A stretch of DNA of 64,000 bases from Oceanisphaera psychrotolerans. Its GTDB lineage: Bacteria; Pseudomonadota; Gammaproteobacteria; Enterobacterales; Aeromonadaceae. A program made the translations under genes and the position numbers. Below are positions 1 through 8,559 of this stretch, in pieces. How positions within the stretch are numbered: the stretch's first letter is position 1; every line of letters begins with the position of its first letter. The DNA lies in contig NZ_MDKE01000033.1 of assembly GCF_001870485.1 (NCBI RefSeq), positions 158,928 to 222,927 of the forward strand, read 5' to 3'. The notes beneath the pieces are model-generated. The model did no database searches. It was given only the letters and a program-made list of their open reading frames with translations, and was not told the DNA's origin.

Positions 1-147
1 GCCATAGGCGGAAAGCTGCACCTCGATGGAGTTGGCCTGGCGCGCCAGTTGCTGTTCCTTGGGCGTGCGTTCGGCCTGCACCGTAATATCGACGAAGCTT
101 TGGATGTCGAAGCCCGAGCCCACGCCGGGGAGTTTAAGAGTGGCCAT
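1..147 (-). CDS. fliD: Flagellar filament cap protein FliD (N-terminal part)
   Basis: Only the first 49 codons lie in the window; the gene runs off the left edge. The start reads MATLKLPGVGSGFDI, the conserved FliD opening that forms the D0 helix, followed by a coiled-coil-prone stretch rich in Q, E and R. FliD (HAP2) caps the growing filament and guides flagellin folding. It lies 11 nt after flaG on the same strand, the usual flagellin-flaG-fliD order of polar flagellar loci. The start is an ATG just after the flaG stop. Confidence 0.9.
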   Translation of the reverse strand, partial: MATLKLPGVGSGFDIQSFVDITVQAERTPKEQQLARQANSIEVQLSAYG

Positions 148-158
148 GGTGCTGGCTC

Positions 159-533
159 CTATGCCTGAATATCGAGCAGGCCGCCGCTGGCCTCGTTGAG
201 GCGGGCGATAACATCGAGCAGCTCTTCGGTGGGGATCTGGCGCACCACATCGCCGGTGTCGCCATCCAGCACCGTCACCACGTTGCGGCCCGAATCTTCA
301 TCCACCCGGAACTGCAGGTTTCGATTGATACTGCCGATGAAATTTTGTATCTCGCCGGCCATTTGCTCCAGTTGCTCGGGCGCCAGGGCCAGGGCCTTGC
401 CCTGATCGGTGGCCTGCACCGCCTGTGCGGTTTGGGTGGCCTCAGCCTGACGGGGCATGGCCGGCTCTCGGGGCCGGCCCCCAGCCTCGGCCGGCAAGGG
501 CTGAGCACGGGGAATCAGTGGTGACGTATCCAT
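159..533 (-). CDS. flaG: FlaG family flagellar protein
   Basis: Encodes 124 residues. The N-terminal half is low-complexity, rich in P, A, E and Q. The C-terminal half carries the FlaG domain, with a motif like LQFRVDEDSGRNVVTVLD followed by VVRQIPTEELLDVIARL. FlaG proteins influence filament length in polar flagellates; the mechanism is not settled. The start at 533 was chosen over an upstream in-frame start because AGGAG sits about 7 nt before it. It lies between flagellin and fliD. Confidence 0.88.
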   Translation of the reverse strand: MDTSPLIPRAQPLPAEAGGRPREPAMPRQAEATQTAQAVQATDQGKALALAPEQLEQMAGEIQNFIGSINRNLQFRVDEDSGRNVVTVLDGDTGDVVRQIPTEELLDVIARLNEASGGLLDIQA

Positions 534-689
534 ATCAATCTCCTTTTGGTGCATGGAGCAACTGAATAACAAAAAGCCGTAAGCGGCAGGGGTGACACCT
601 AAATAAAAATCACGCCTGCGCTTGCAGCCTCGGGTTGTCCCGACACACAACATACCGGCTCTCGCCGTGTTGTACTCACAGTTGTGTAG

Positions 690-714
690 ATGACAGTTAT
701 GTACTCACTGTCAT
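690..714. repeat. Inverted repeat next to the flagellin terminator
   Basis: ATGACAGT (690-697) and ACTGTCAT (707-714) form an 8-bp perfect palindromic arm pair around a 9-nt loop. A related half, GTACTCACAGT, sits at about 672-682, so the unit GTACTCAC(A/T)GT occurs twice. It is in the flagellin-flaG spacer, downstream of the flagellin terminator, and could be an operator or an RNA hairpin. Function unknown. Confidence 0.5.
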
Positions 715-718
715 GTAC

Positions 719-742
719 AAGAGGGGCCTTGTTGCCCCTCTT
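719..742 (-). terminator. Rho-independent-type terminator after flagellin
   Basis: A perfect 9-bp stem, AAGAGGGGC (719-727) and GCCCCTCTT (734-742), encloses a 6-nt loop. It is 36 nt beyond the flagellin stop codon on the minus strand. The T-tract is short, so termination may be partial, allowing some read-through into flaG and fliD. Confidence 0.75.
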
Positions 743-777
743 TAACGACGCTAGTGATAACGCCGTGAGTCAGCCGG

Positions 778-2292
778 TTAGCCCAGCAGCGACAGCGCGG
801 CTTGGGGGATCTGCTTGGCCTGGGCCAGAATGGAGGTACCCGCCTGCTGCAGAATCTGCTGCTTGGTCAGGTTAACGGTTTCCTCTGCGAAGTCCACGTC
901 CATGATGCGGCTCATACCGGCAGAGGCATTCTCGCGGATGTTGGCCAGGTTGTTGATGGTGCTGTCCAGCCGGTTCTGGAAGGCGCCCAGATCGGCCCGT
1001 TGATCGTCAATCTGCCCGATAGCGGCATCGATCACGTCAATCGCGCTTTGTGAGCCGCCCGCCGAAGAAATATCAATTGCAGACACATAACTGGTTCGAG
1101 CGGTGCTACCCACGGTGACTGCACCAGCCCCTAAAGCACCAGCCGCCGTCACGGTGACTGCACCGTAGTCGTTATCCAGAATGGCATTGCTGAAGTCAAG
1201 CTGACCCGTTATCACTCGACTTTGGGCTCCGTCAGTATCTGCAATTGTAAATGCAGCGCCAACATCAGCACCTGCTATATCGACCATCTGTAAAGCGATT
1301 GTACCACCTTCAGTTGCACCCGCCGTAACAGAAGCTGAAATGTTGATATTATCGCCATTGGCATCCTTAAAAATAACACCTTCATTATTAACAACTTCGG
1401 TGGTTATTCCTTTATCACTCAGTGCATCAAGTGTCGACTGATCAAGAGCAGCGGTAAGGTTATCTTCGGTGGTAGCGGCATCCGCCCCCATAGCATAAGA
1501 AATTTCTACTCCCTGGACATTAAGCGCCACAGTGTCCCCCGCGTTGGTATTAGCAGAAAACTCAACTTTCACTCCAGTAAAACCACTAACACCAGAAAGA
1601 CCACTGACACTGTTGTACTCTCCGGCCAGATCGGCTGCGGACATGCCATCTCGCAGCGCAACCTGCTTGGTAGAACTACCAATCTGCACCGACAACGAAT
1701 CGCTGGTACCTTTGGTATAACCACTTGCGCTGATACCACCAAACCCAGTCAAGGCAGTAGCGCTCAGTGACTTGCCTTCCAAACCAATCTTATTGGCAGA
1801 TACATCAGATAAGGTCATATTAATCGCTTCATTAGATTTGGAACCAACCTGAAACGCTCTTGAACCAAAACTACCGTCCAGCAGCTTCTGGCCACCGAAG
1901 GAAGTGGTTTCTGCAATACGGGTCAATTCAGACTGCAGCGAGCTGATTTCCTTCTGCATGGCGGCACGATCATCACTAGTGTTGGAGCCGTTGGCAGACT
2001 GCAGCGCCAGATCCCGCATCCGCTGCAGAATGGAGGTGGACTCCTGCATGGCACCTTCGGCGGTTTGCGCCATCGAGATGCCGTCGCTGGCGTTTTTCAT
2101 TGCCACGCCCAGGCCACGAACCTGAGAGTTCAGCCGGTTGGAAATCTGCAGGCCGGCGGCATCGTCCTTGGCGGAGTTGATGCGGCTACCGGTAGACAGC
2201 CGCTCCATGGACGAGGCCAGGGCATTGCTGGAATTGGTCAGATTGCGCTGGGCGCTCATCGCCGAAACGTTGGAGTTAACAGTAATCGCCAT
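778..2292 (-). CDS. fla: Flagellin
   Basis: Encodes 504 residues. The D0/D1 N-terminus ([17 protein letters not shown], then [20 protein letters not shown]) and the C-terminus ([16 protein letters not shown]... ending [11 protein letters not shown]) are canonical flagellin. The middle (about residues 150-400) is variable, rich in S, T, A and G, and its DNA (roughly 1090-1860) is visibly more AT-rich than the flanks, suggesting domain exchange. No signal peptide is present, as expected for a type III export substrate. Start 2292 follows GGAG; an upstream in-frame start lacks flagellin similarity. Two sigma-28 motifs lie upstream and a hairpin terminator lies downstream. Confidence 0.96.
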   Translation of the reverse strand: MAITVNSNVSAMSAQRNLTNSSNALASSMERLSTGSRINSAKDDAAGLQISNRLNSQVRGLGVAMKNASDGISMAQTAEGAMQESTSILQRMRDLALQSANGSNTSDDRAAMQKEISSLQSELTRIAETTSFGGQKLLDGSFGSRAFQVGSKSNEAINMTLSDVSANKIGLEGKSLSATALTGFGGISASGYTKGTSDSLSVQIGSSTKQVALRDGMSAADLAGEYNSVSGLSGVSGFTGVKVEFSANTNAGDTVALNVQGVEISYAMGADAATTEDNLTAALDQSTLDALSDKGITTEVVNNEGVIFKDANGDNINISASVTAGATEGGTIALQMVDIAGADVGAAFTIADTDGAQSRVITGQLDFSNAILDNDYGAVTVTAAGALGAGAVTVGSTARTSYVSAIDISSAGGSQSAIDVIDAAIGQIDDQRADLGAFQNRLDSTINNLANIRENASAGMSRIMDVDFAEETVNLTKQQILQQAGTSILAQAKQIPQAALSLLG

Positions 2293-2360
2293 AATCGAAT
2301 CTCCGTCAGGGTTCAGTGCCGGCGTACCGCCGGTGTGCTTGCTTGTCTTCGTTAAACAGG

Positions 2361-2387
2361 ATATCGGCGGGGTTTTCGGCAACTTTA
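2361..2387 (-). promoter_or_regulatory. Sigma-28 (FliA) promoter, proximal, for flagellin
   Basis: On the minus strand TAAAGTTG is followed after exactly 11 nt by GCCGATAT, against the consensus TAAAGTTT-N11-GCCGATAA (14 of 16 positions). The implied transcript starts about 60 nt upstream of the flagellin start codon. Confidence 0.88.
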
Positions 2388-2464
2388 GTCTTTTTGTGCG
2401 CGGTTTTTGATGTTGTCGCTATACCGCTGAAAAGGCCGCTGAAAGTCCAACCGGTTACAAATGG

Positions 2465-2491
2465 GTATCGGCGGAGAGCGGGATAGCTTTA
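2465..2491 (-). promoter_or_regulatory. Second, distal sigma-28 promoter for flagellin
   Basis: On the minus strand TAAAGCTA-N11-GCCGATAC matches the sigma-28 consensus at 13 of 16 positions with perfect spacing. It lies 104 nt upstream of the proximal motif in the same orientation, giving a possible leader of about 165 nt. Confidence 0.72.
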
Positions 2492-2551
2492 GGGGAAATG
2501 TAATTTCAAGCACATTAAACAATCGAACCGTTTGATCTTTATATCAACTCC

Positions 2552-2652
2552 GGACAAAGGGCCCGCTCCCCCGACTCGCCGTAAACCCATCCGTGGGGGC
2601 TCCGCCGCGCCCTCCCTGGCGCGGAGGGTCGGCTGAGCAGATCCCTTTGTCC
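2552..2652. repeat. Inverted-repeat-bounded intergenic element
   Basis: The segment is bounded by GGACAAAGGG (2552-2561) and its exact complement CCCTTTGTCC (2643-2652). The GC-rich interior holds further short complementary pieces, for example CGCGCC near 2606 with GGCGCG near 2619. A third copy of the end, CCTTTGTCC, occurs at 2840-2848. No convincing reading frame crosses it. It lies upstream of the flagellin promoters and looks like a dispersed intergenic repeat. Confidence 0.6.
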
Positions 2653-2725
2653 TCCTTTATGCACCGGCATCGCCTGCTGGCGCCGTCTGCGGACGACTCG
2701 GAGCTATCGCAGAGGCTGCAGAGAA

Positions 2726-2804
2726 CGCCTCCCACGACCGTGACATGCCAGGGATGGCATGTCCGAGCTTACAGGGATGTACTCGTAGCGTGTCGAGGGA
2801 GGCG
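2726..2804. repeat. Nested palindromic repeat element
   Basis: The outer arms CGCCTCCCACGAC (2726-2738) and GTCGAGGGAGGCG (2792-2804) are complementary except for one base. Inside is a perfect 9-bp palindrome, GACATGCCA and TGGCATGTC (2742-2763), with a 4-nt loop. The arrangement suggests a structured repeat of the REP/MITE-like kind. Together with the preceding element it fills most of the 720-nt gap between flgL and the flagellin promoters. Confidence 0.6.
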
Positions 2805-2973
2805 GCTCTGTGGCCTCTGGTGCCTCTGGTGCCTGAGGACCTTTGTCCGATGATAAGCCGCCATGCCTGAAAGCCCGATTTGATCTGGTAATGAGTTTGC
2901 GCCGCATCAATGGCCGCCTGCGGGGGCCAGAGTTTGCCATGACAAGACGTACGTTCGGCGTCACCAGTCTTGG

Positions 2974-2993
2974 ATTCCCGCCTTCGCGGGAAT
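2974..2993. repeat. ATTCCCGC palindromic repeat (dRS3/REP-like)
   Basis: ATTCCCGC and GCGGGAAT flank a 4-nt loop (CTTC). This short palindrome is of a type widespread between genes in proteobacteria, including neisserial dRS3-like repeats. A second copy lies at 8490-8509 in this window. Confidence 0.75.
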
Positions 2994-3106
2994 GACAAGA
3001 GAAGGCTCTTGGGTATGACGACAGAACCGCAACGGTTATGCAGCATGACTTAACGCGGTAGAGTAAATTCGCCCCTTACGCCTTATTCGTCCCTCACGCT
3101 TCTCTG

Positions 3107-4360
3107 TTATATGTAATTGAACAGGCTCATGCCCTGCAGCTTGCCGAACACGCTCTGGCTGGCCTCCAGCGCCACCATGGTCTGGTTGAGCTCGCCGATG
3201 GCCTGGGCGTAATCCAGATCCTCCATGCCGCTGCGCACCTTGTCCAGGGTCAGGCTCATGTCGTCGTGGGTGGCCCGCTGGTTGTCCAGCCGCTGCAGCC
3301 GAATGCCGGTATCCGCGCGCACCCGGGTAAAGTGACTGCCTACGGCGTCCAGCTCGGCGAGGATATCGGCCAGTTCGCTCTGCTCGCCGGCGGTGTTGCC
3401 GTCACCTTCCAGCCAGCTTTTGGCCCGGTTCAGGGCATCGAACACCGACAGGGTATCCTGACCGGTGCCGTCGGCAGAACTGGCATCCAGGGTGATTTTG
3501 TCGCCGGCCCTGGCCTCACCGGTCAGGGTGAGGGTCATGCCGCCGGCCTCGATGGACTGCCCCGGCTGATAGGACTGGGGCGTCAGCGCAATGCCGTCCT
3601 TATCGGTGAGCGCATTGCCGTCCTTGTCGGTGAGCAGCACCTCCACCACCCCGTCGTTATCGCTGAACACCACCTGATAGGGCTGGGCCCCGTTATCGAA
3701 GGTGGCCATATTGCTGATGGCCGCCCGTTCCACCACCAGCCCGGGCTCGCGCACCCCGCCCTCAAGCGCATAGCCGACGGTGACGTCACCTTTGGGATTG
3801 GGCACCTGGCCAAACACCATGAGGCCGTCGTGATTGAGCCCCACCTTGACGTTGTTGCTGATGGCCAGCTCGCGCTGGCCACCGTCGCCCTGGTAGCTGA
3901 CGCTGCCGTCGGGCTGGCGTACAAAGGGTGCCTTGTCGGTCTGAAAGCCGCCAAACACATACTGGCCGAATTCGTCGCGGCTGTTGGCCAGATCCAGCAG
4001 TTCATCGATACGGCTGCTCAGCTCGGCGGCCATGGCCGACTTGTCCTGGGTGGTGTAAGTGCCGTTGTTGGCCTGCAGCATCAGTTCCTTGACCTGCTGA
4101 GTCAGGGTTTCGGCGCTGGTGAGCAGGCTTTCTTCCCGCTGCAGCCGGTTTTCGGCCAGGTCGATGTTGTTCTGGTAGCGGGCAATGCTGCTCAGCTCCT
4201 GCTTGTAACCGAGAATGCTGTTGGCGGCCGCCGGATCGTCGGCGGCGGTTTGCACCCGCACCCCGGACGACAGTTTGTCCAGCTGCTGGCTGGCCTGGCC
4301 GTTTTTGCTGCTGATGTTGTTCAGGTTGTTCTGATAAAACTGAAAGGTAGACAAGCGCAT
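3107..4360 (-). CDS. flgL: Flagellar hook-filament junction protein FlgL (HAP3)
   Basis: Encodes 417 residues. The N-terminus (MRLSTFQFYQNN... LSSGVRVQTAADDPAAAN) and the C-terminal helix (MVALEASQSVFGKLQGMSLFNYI) are flagellin-like D0/D1 segments typical of FlgL. The protein joins the HAP1 ring to the filament. The start is an ATG with AAGGAG just upstream, 9 nt after the flgK stop, so flgK and flgL are translationally close. The 3' side enters a repeat-rich spacer before flagellin. Confidence 0.94.
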   Translation of the reverse strand: MRLSTFQFYQNNLNNISSKNGQASQQLDKLSSGVRVQTAADDPAAANSILGYKQELSSIARYQNNIDLAENRLQREESLLTSAETLTQQVKELMLQANNGTYTTQDKSAMAAELSSRIDELLDLANSRDEFGQYVFGGFQTDKAPFVRQPDGSVSYQGDGGQRELAISNNVKVGLNHDGLMVFGQVPNPKGDVTVGYALEGGVREPGLVVERAAISNMATFDNGAQPYQVVFSDNDGVVEVLLTDKDGNALTDKDGIALTPQSYQPGQSIEAGGMTLTLTGEARAGDKITLDASSADGTGQDTLSVFDALNRAKSWLEGDGNTAGEQSELADILAELDAVGSHFTRVRADTGIRLQRLDNQRATHDDMSLTLDKVRSGMEDLDYAQAIGELNQTMVALEASQSVFGKLQGMSLFNYI

Positions 4361-4369
4361 GGAGGCTCC

Positions 4370-6295
4370 TTAGCGGATTTGCAGCAGCGTATCGAACAGC
4401 TCGTTGGCCACCGTGACCACCCGGCTGGAGGCCATGTAGGCCTGCTGAAAACGCAGCAGGTTGGCGGCTTCTTCGTCCAAGTTGACCCCCGAGATCGACT
4501 GCATGCGATTTTCCGCCTGGGTCAGGGCGGCAGCGGCGGCGGTGGCCTTGATGCTCTGGCTCTGGGTCTTGCTGCCCACCGCTACCATGGTCTGGTTAAG
4601 GCTCTGTTCCAGGGTCGCGGTGCCACCATTGAGCCACTTTTTCTGTTTCAGCTCGCCAAAGGCCTGGGCATTGACGTTGTTGCCGGCACCGCTGGCCTGG
4701 TCTATCTGAAACTGATCAAAGGGCTTGGCACTGCCGCTGAGCGTCAGTTCCACATCGTTAAAGGTGAACTTGCCGTCGGCATCGGGCACCACCGCCGAGA
4801 GCAAGGTGCCGCCCTGATCGTACAGGTTGTATTGCGGTACCCCCGTGGTCGCGTCGGTTTCCACCTTGAGACGGAGCGGATAACTGGCGTTGTCCACCCT
4901 GGTGGTGGCGTCGTTATTCAGGGTGGCATTCAGCGCGGCGGTGCCGGTGTTGTTGCCATTGGCCGTGGTCATCAACTGGCTGGAGGCGGCCAGCCCTTCG
5001 GGCTGTTGCAGGCTGACCGCCAGATTGGCGGCGCCGTTGCGGCTGGGGCGGATCAGCATGCTGTCGCCATTGGTGGGCGTGCCGGTCAGGGTTAACGAAA
5101 AGCCATCGAAATTTAGTTTTCCGTCGGCATCGGGCACCAACGCGGTGCTCTTGCCCGAGCCAAGATCGGTAATGGAGTAAGCACCGTCTTTAACGTCCAG
5201 CCGGTATTCACTGCCGGTCAGGGCGCCGGTATCGGTGATGGTGACCTCGCCGCTGACGGCGGTGTTGCTGGTAAAGAAGCGACCGGCCAGGGCCTCGGGG
5301 GCATTGATGTCGGTAAACAGGTCCAGCCCCGGCACGCCACTCAGATCCACGCCCTGGCGCTGCACCTGGTTGAAGGCGTCGGCCAGACCCATGGCGGTGC
5401 GGCCGATGTCGCTCATGGTGGGCGCCAGCACCTGATTGCGAAACTCCACCGTGGCCCCCAGCGTGCCGCCCAGCTCGCTGCCGTTGAGCCGGGTGGCCGT
5501 CTCGGGCCGGGCCGGGTCACCCAGATACAGTTCGGTCTGCTGCGGGTCGGGACTGCCGGCTCTGACCTGCAGGCCGAGTGCACGGCTGCCGCTGACCAGC
5601 GTATCGCGCCCGCCCAGCATGACCGACACCGCGCCGCTGGGCTCGGTCAGGGTGGTGATGTGCACCTCCTGCCCCAGTTCGCCGATCAGTTTGTCGCGCT
5701 GGTCCAGCAGATCGTTGGGCGAGCCGTTTTGCCCCGCATTCATGATCTCCTGATTGAGCGCGGCAATGCCGGCCGCCAGTTCGGTCACCCGGCTGGCGCT
5801 GCTGACCATGCTCTGGCTATTGGTTGAATACTGCTGGTTCAGGTTGCTATACATGGCGTTGAAGCCGGCCGCCACGTCCCCGGCATACGCCAGAAACAGC
5901 TGACGGTTGCCCAGATCGCCGGGGTTATCGGTCACGGCGTCGATGGCGCCATAGAGCGCGTCCAGGCTTTGGCTCATCGCGGTGCCCATGTTGTTGACGC
6001 TGTCATTCAGGTAGCTGAGCTGTTCGTACAGTGTCTGGGTGCCCGCCTGTTCGGTGCTGCTGACCAGTACATCCCTGAAGGCATATTCCTGATACATGCG
6101 GGTGACATCGCTGACCCGGGTACCGGTGCCATAAAACTGACCGCCGGTATAGAGGCCACCAGCGGTCATCTGCTCCGCCCGCTGGCGATTAAAACCCTCG
6201 GTGTTGACGTTGGCAATGTTATGACCGGTGGTGGCCAGCTGGGCCTGGGCGGCCATCAGACCACTGACCCCGGTTTGATACATATCAACAGCCAT
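4370..6295 (-). CDS. flgK: Flagellar hook-associated protein FlgK (HAP1)
   Basis: Encodes 641 residues. The N-terminus has the rod/hook-family signature ATTGHNIANVNTEGFNRQR, and the C-terminus the matching D0 helix (NLLRFQQAYMASSRVVTVANELFDTLLQIR). The large middle carries two similar beta-rich stretches (residues about 340-400 and 450-520, each with PDADGK and an LTLTG/LTLSG-type motif). FlgK forms the first junction ring on the hook. It follows flgJ by 9 nt and precedes flgL. Confidence 0.94.
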   Translation of the reverse strand: MAVDMYQTGVSGLMAAQAQLATTGHNIANVNTEGFNRQRAEQMTAGGLYTGGQFYGTGTRVSDVTRMYQEYAFRDVLVSSTEQAGTQTLYEQLSYLNDSVNNMGTAMSQSLDALYGAIDAVTDNPGDLGNRQLFLAYAGDVAAGFNAMYSNLNQQYSTNSQSMVSSASRVTELAAGIAALNQEIMNAGQNGSPNDLLDQRDKLIGELGQEVHITTLTEPSGAVSVMLGGRDTLVSGSRALGLQVRAGSPDPQQTELYLGDPARPETATRLNGSELGGTLGATVEFRNQVLAPTMSDIGRTAMGLADAFNQVQRQGVDLSGVPGLDLFTDINAPEALAGRFFTSNTAVSGEVTITDTGALTGSEYRLDVKDGAYSITDLGSGKSTALVPDADGKLNFDGFSLTLTGTPTNGDSMLIRPSRNGAANLAVSLQQPEGLAASSQLMTTANGNNTGTAALNATLNNDATTRVDNASYPLRLKVETDATTGVPQYNLYDQGGTLLSAVVPDADGKFTFNDVELTLSGSAKPFDQFQIDQASGAGNNVNAQAFGELKQKKWLNGGTATLEQSLNQTMVAVGSKTQSQSIKATAAAAALTQAENRMQSISGVNLDEEAANLLRFQQAYMASSRVVTVANELFDTLLQIR

Positions 6296-6304
6296 GTTGT
6301 GTCC

Positions 6305-7300
6305 TTATGCTTGTGATACCAGTCGGGTCACGGTATTGAAAATCGAGCTCAGCTTGTCGGCATAGTTCGGATCGGTGGCATAGCCCGCCTCCTGCAAGGC
6401 GTTGAAATACTGCCGGGGCGAGTCCGTTTGCTGCAGGGCATCGCCGTAACGCGGATTGTCGTGCAAAAACTGCACATAGTCGTCAAAGCTGTCGTTATAG
6501 GAGCCGTAGCTGCGAAACGGCGCCTGCACCTTTACTGCGATGCCCTGCTCGTATTCCAGGGTGCTGACCCAGGTTTTTGCCTGCTTCCAGCTGTTATCGG
6601 CCTTGATGCCGAAAAGATTATGGCTGGAGTCGCCATTTTTCTGGTTAATCACCTTCTTGCCCCAGCCGGTTTCCAGCGCCGCCTGGGCCAGCATGGCCTC
6701 GGCCGGCAGGCCCAGCCGCTTGCTGGCCTCGGTGGCGGCAGGCAACAGGCGACGCACAAAATCCGCCGGTGAGCGGAACGGCTCGCTGGCACTGTGGGTG
6801 ACGGTGGTCTGGTTGCCGGCGGCCCGTAACGGCGGCGAGGATGACGCCATGGCCGCATTCCGGGGGCTGTCGTCGGCACTGGCGGCCGAACCGGCGTCTG
6901 CCGGACGAATCACCTTGCCCTTGATTCGGCGCACCCCGTCGAGATCGAAAAAGCGGGCCTCGCTCTCGGGCGCAGTATCGGAAAGACCGCCCAGCTGCTT
7001 GACCACCATGTCGGCCAGCCCCAGGCTGCCCTGACGGCTGAGCTCGGCAGACATCTGCTGGTCGTGCATGTCTTGATAATACTGGGTGTAACGGCTGTTC
7101 ATCGGGCTATCGGCTTTAAACACCTCGTTGGCGGCACGCATCGACTTGAACAGCTGCTGGGTGAACAGGCTCTCGAACTGGCGCGCGGCTTCGTCCAGCG
7201 CCTGGCCACGGTCCTGCTCGAAGCCCTGCTGGCGCAGCCGGTCCAGGCCCTGAATGTCGTTGGCCAGCAGGCTGTTACCAAATGAGTCGATGGGTTTCAT
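6305..7300 (-). CDS. flgJ: Flagellar rod assembly protein / muramidase FlgJ
   Basis: Encodes 331 residues in two domains. The N-terminal rod-scaffold domain (about 1-105) includes FESLFTQQLFKSMRAA. A linker of about 70 residues rich in S, A, P and D leads to a glucosaminidase-type domain (about 176-331) with LAQAALETGWGKK, whose E210 is the likely catalytic acid. FlgJ cuts peptidoglycan so the rod can pass. Start 7300 (MKPIDSF) has GGAG 7 nt upstream; an upstream in-frame GTG at 7315 has none. It follows flgI by 20 nt. Confidence 0.93.
   Translation of the reverse strand: MKPIDSFGNSLLANDIQGLDRLRQQGFEQDRGQALDEAARQFESLFTQQLFKSMRAANEVFKADSPMNSRYTQYYQDMHDQQMSAELSRQGSLGLADMVVKQLGGLSDTAPESEARFFDLDGVRRIKGKVIRPADAGSAASADDSPRNAAMASSSPPLRAAGNQTTVTHSASEPFRSPADFVRRLLPAATEASKRLGLPAEAMLAQAALETGWGKKVINQKNGDSSHNLFGIKADNSWKQAKTWVSTLEYEQGIAVKVQAPFRSYGSYNDSFDDYVQFLHDNPRYGDALQQTDSPRQYFNALQEAGYATDPNYADKLSSIFNTVTRLVSQA
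6594..6620 (-). promoter_or_regulatory. Possible sigma-28 promoter inside flgJ for flgKL
   Basis: The minus strand has TAATCTTT-N11-GCCGATAA: a perfect -10 element, 6 of 8 at -35 and exact spacing. It lies within flgJ coding sequence about 300 nt upstream of flgK. Late expression of flgKL from a sigma-28 promoter is known in enteric bacteria. Codon constraints could produce this match by chance. Confidence 0.4.
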
Positions 7301-7320
7301 TCCGTTACTCCTCACGCTCG

Positions 7321-8424
7321 TTAAATAATCACCAGTTCGCCCTGAATGGCGCCGGCCTGACGCAGGGCCTCGAGAATGGCCACCAGATCGCCGGGGGCCA
7401 CGCCCACCTGATTAACCGCACGCACCAGCTCGTCCAGGGTGGTGCCGGTGTCCAGCTTGAACATGCGGCCGTCCTGCTGCTCTACGTTGATGTTGCTGTT
7501 GGGCACCACCACGGTTTCGCCCCCGGCCAGGGCATTGGGCTGGGATACCTGCATGTTTTCCGAGATGGTAATGGTCAGGCCACCGTGGGTAATGGCGGCC
7601 GGTTTCAATTGTACCTGCTGACCGATGACCACGGTGCCGGTGCGCGAATTGACGATGATCTTGGCGGCTTCGTCGGCCACATCCAGGGTCAGGTTTTCCA
7701 GAGTCGACAGGTAACTCACCCGCTGGCCCGGATCGCGCGGCGCATACACCTGCACCGAGGTGGCATCCAGCGCCTGGGCATTATTGGGCCCCACCAGATC
7801 GTTGATGGCCTCGGCCATGCGTTTGGCGGTGGTAAAGTCGGGCCGGTGCAGATTGAAGGTAATGGTATCGCCACGGCCGAATGAACTGGCGACCTCACGT
7901 TCCACCATGGCGCCAGCGGGGATGCGGCCCACGGTGGGGGTATTGATCATGATCGACGAACCATCTGCGCCTTCTGCCCCCAGGCCGCCCACCACCAGAC
8001 TGCCCTGAGCCAGGGCATAGACCCGGCCGTCCACCCCCTTGAGAAAGGTTTGCAGCAGGGTGCCGCCGCGCAGGCTCTTGGCCTCGCCGATGGCGGACAC
8101 GGTGATGTCGATGGTCTGCCCCGGCTTGGCAAAGGGCGGCAGCTCCGCATGCACCGCCACCGGGGCCACGTCGTTCATCTTGGGTCGCAGATCGTCGGGT
8201 ACGGTAATGCCGAAGTTGTTGAGCATGGTGCGAAAGGTCTGGGCGGCAAAGGCGTTGTTACGCTCGCCGGTGCCGGGCAGGCCCACCACTAGGCCATAGC
8301 CCACCAACTGGTTGGCGCGCACCCCGGCCACCGAACTGATGTCCTTGATGCGGGCGGCCTGGGCCGGCAGCAGTAACGCCGGCACTAACAGGGTGCTCAA
8401 AAAAAAGACCGTGAGCCGTTTCAT
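7321..8424 (-). CDS. flgI: Flagellar P-ring protein FlgI
   Basis: Encodes 367 residues. A Sec signal peptide ends near AQAA (residues 1-23), followed by the conserved [20 protein letters not shown] and [11 protein letters not shown]. The C-terminus is typical for the family ([23 protein letters not shown]). FlgI forms the periplasmic ring around the rod, with FlgA as chaperone. It is of normal length for the family. It is separated from flgH by a repeat-containing spacer. Confidence 0.95.
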   Translation of the reverse strand: MKRLTVFFLSTLLVPALLLPAQAARIKDISSVAGVRANQLVGYGLVVGLPGTGERNNAFAAQTFRTMLNNFGITVPDDLRPKMNDVAPVAVHAELPPFAKPGQTIDITVSAIGEAKSLRGGTLLQTFLKGVDGRVYALAQGSLVVGGLGAEGADGSSIMINTPTVGRIPAGAMVEREVASSFGRGDTITFNLHRPDFTTAKRMAEAINDLVGPNNAQALDATSVQVYAPRDPGQRVSYLSTLENLTLDVADEAAKIIVNSRTGTVVIGQQVQLKPAAITHGGLTITISENMQVSQPNALAGGETVVVPNSNINVEQQDGRMFKLDTGTTLDELVRAVNQVGVAPGDLVAILEALRQAGAIQGELVII

Positions 8425-8459
8425 GTGTTTCTCCTTTGGTCGAATGAAGGCGACCCTGC

Positions 8460-8509
8460 CGTATTGGTCATTCCCGCGTCGTATTGGTCATTCCCGCGCA
8501 GGCGGGAAT
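8460..8509. repeat. Tandem 20-nt repeat ending in an ATTCCCGC palindrome
   Basis: GTATTGGTCATTCCCGCG occurs twice in tandem (8461-8478 and 8481-8498) with a 20-nt period. The second copy continues into the palindrome ATTCCCGC-gcag-GCGGGAAT (8490-8509), the same repeat type as at 2974. It lies in the flgH-flgI spacer, an interruption in an otherwise tight operon. Confidence 0.75.
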
Positions 8510-8559
8510 CCGGTCAACACCGGTCGAATGCCTCACTCCACTCCACTCTCGCTTGATGA

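Noticed and set aside
2657..3046. 129-codon minus-strand frame containing SFPRRRESKTG
   Set aside because: This peptide is the translation of the ATTCCCGC palindromic repeat and the frame crosses other repeats; it is not a gene.
3266..5095. Long open frame (609 codons) on the plus strand opposite flgL and flgK
   Set aside because: It is antisense to two intact genes, low in complexity (G, H, Q, V), with no domain; it is a shadow of GC-rich coding sequence.
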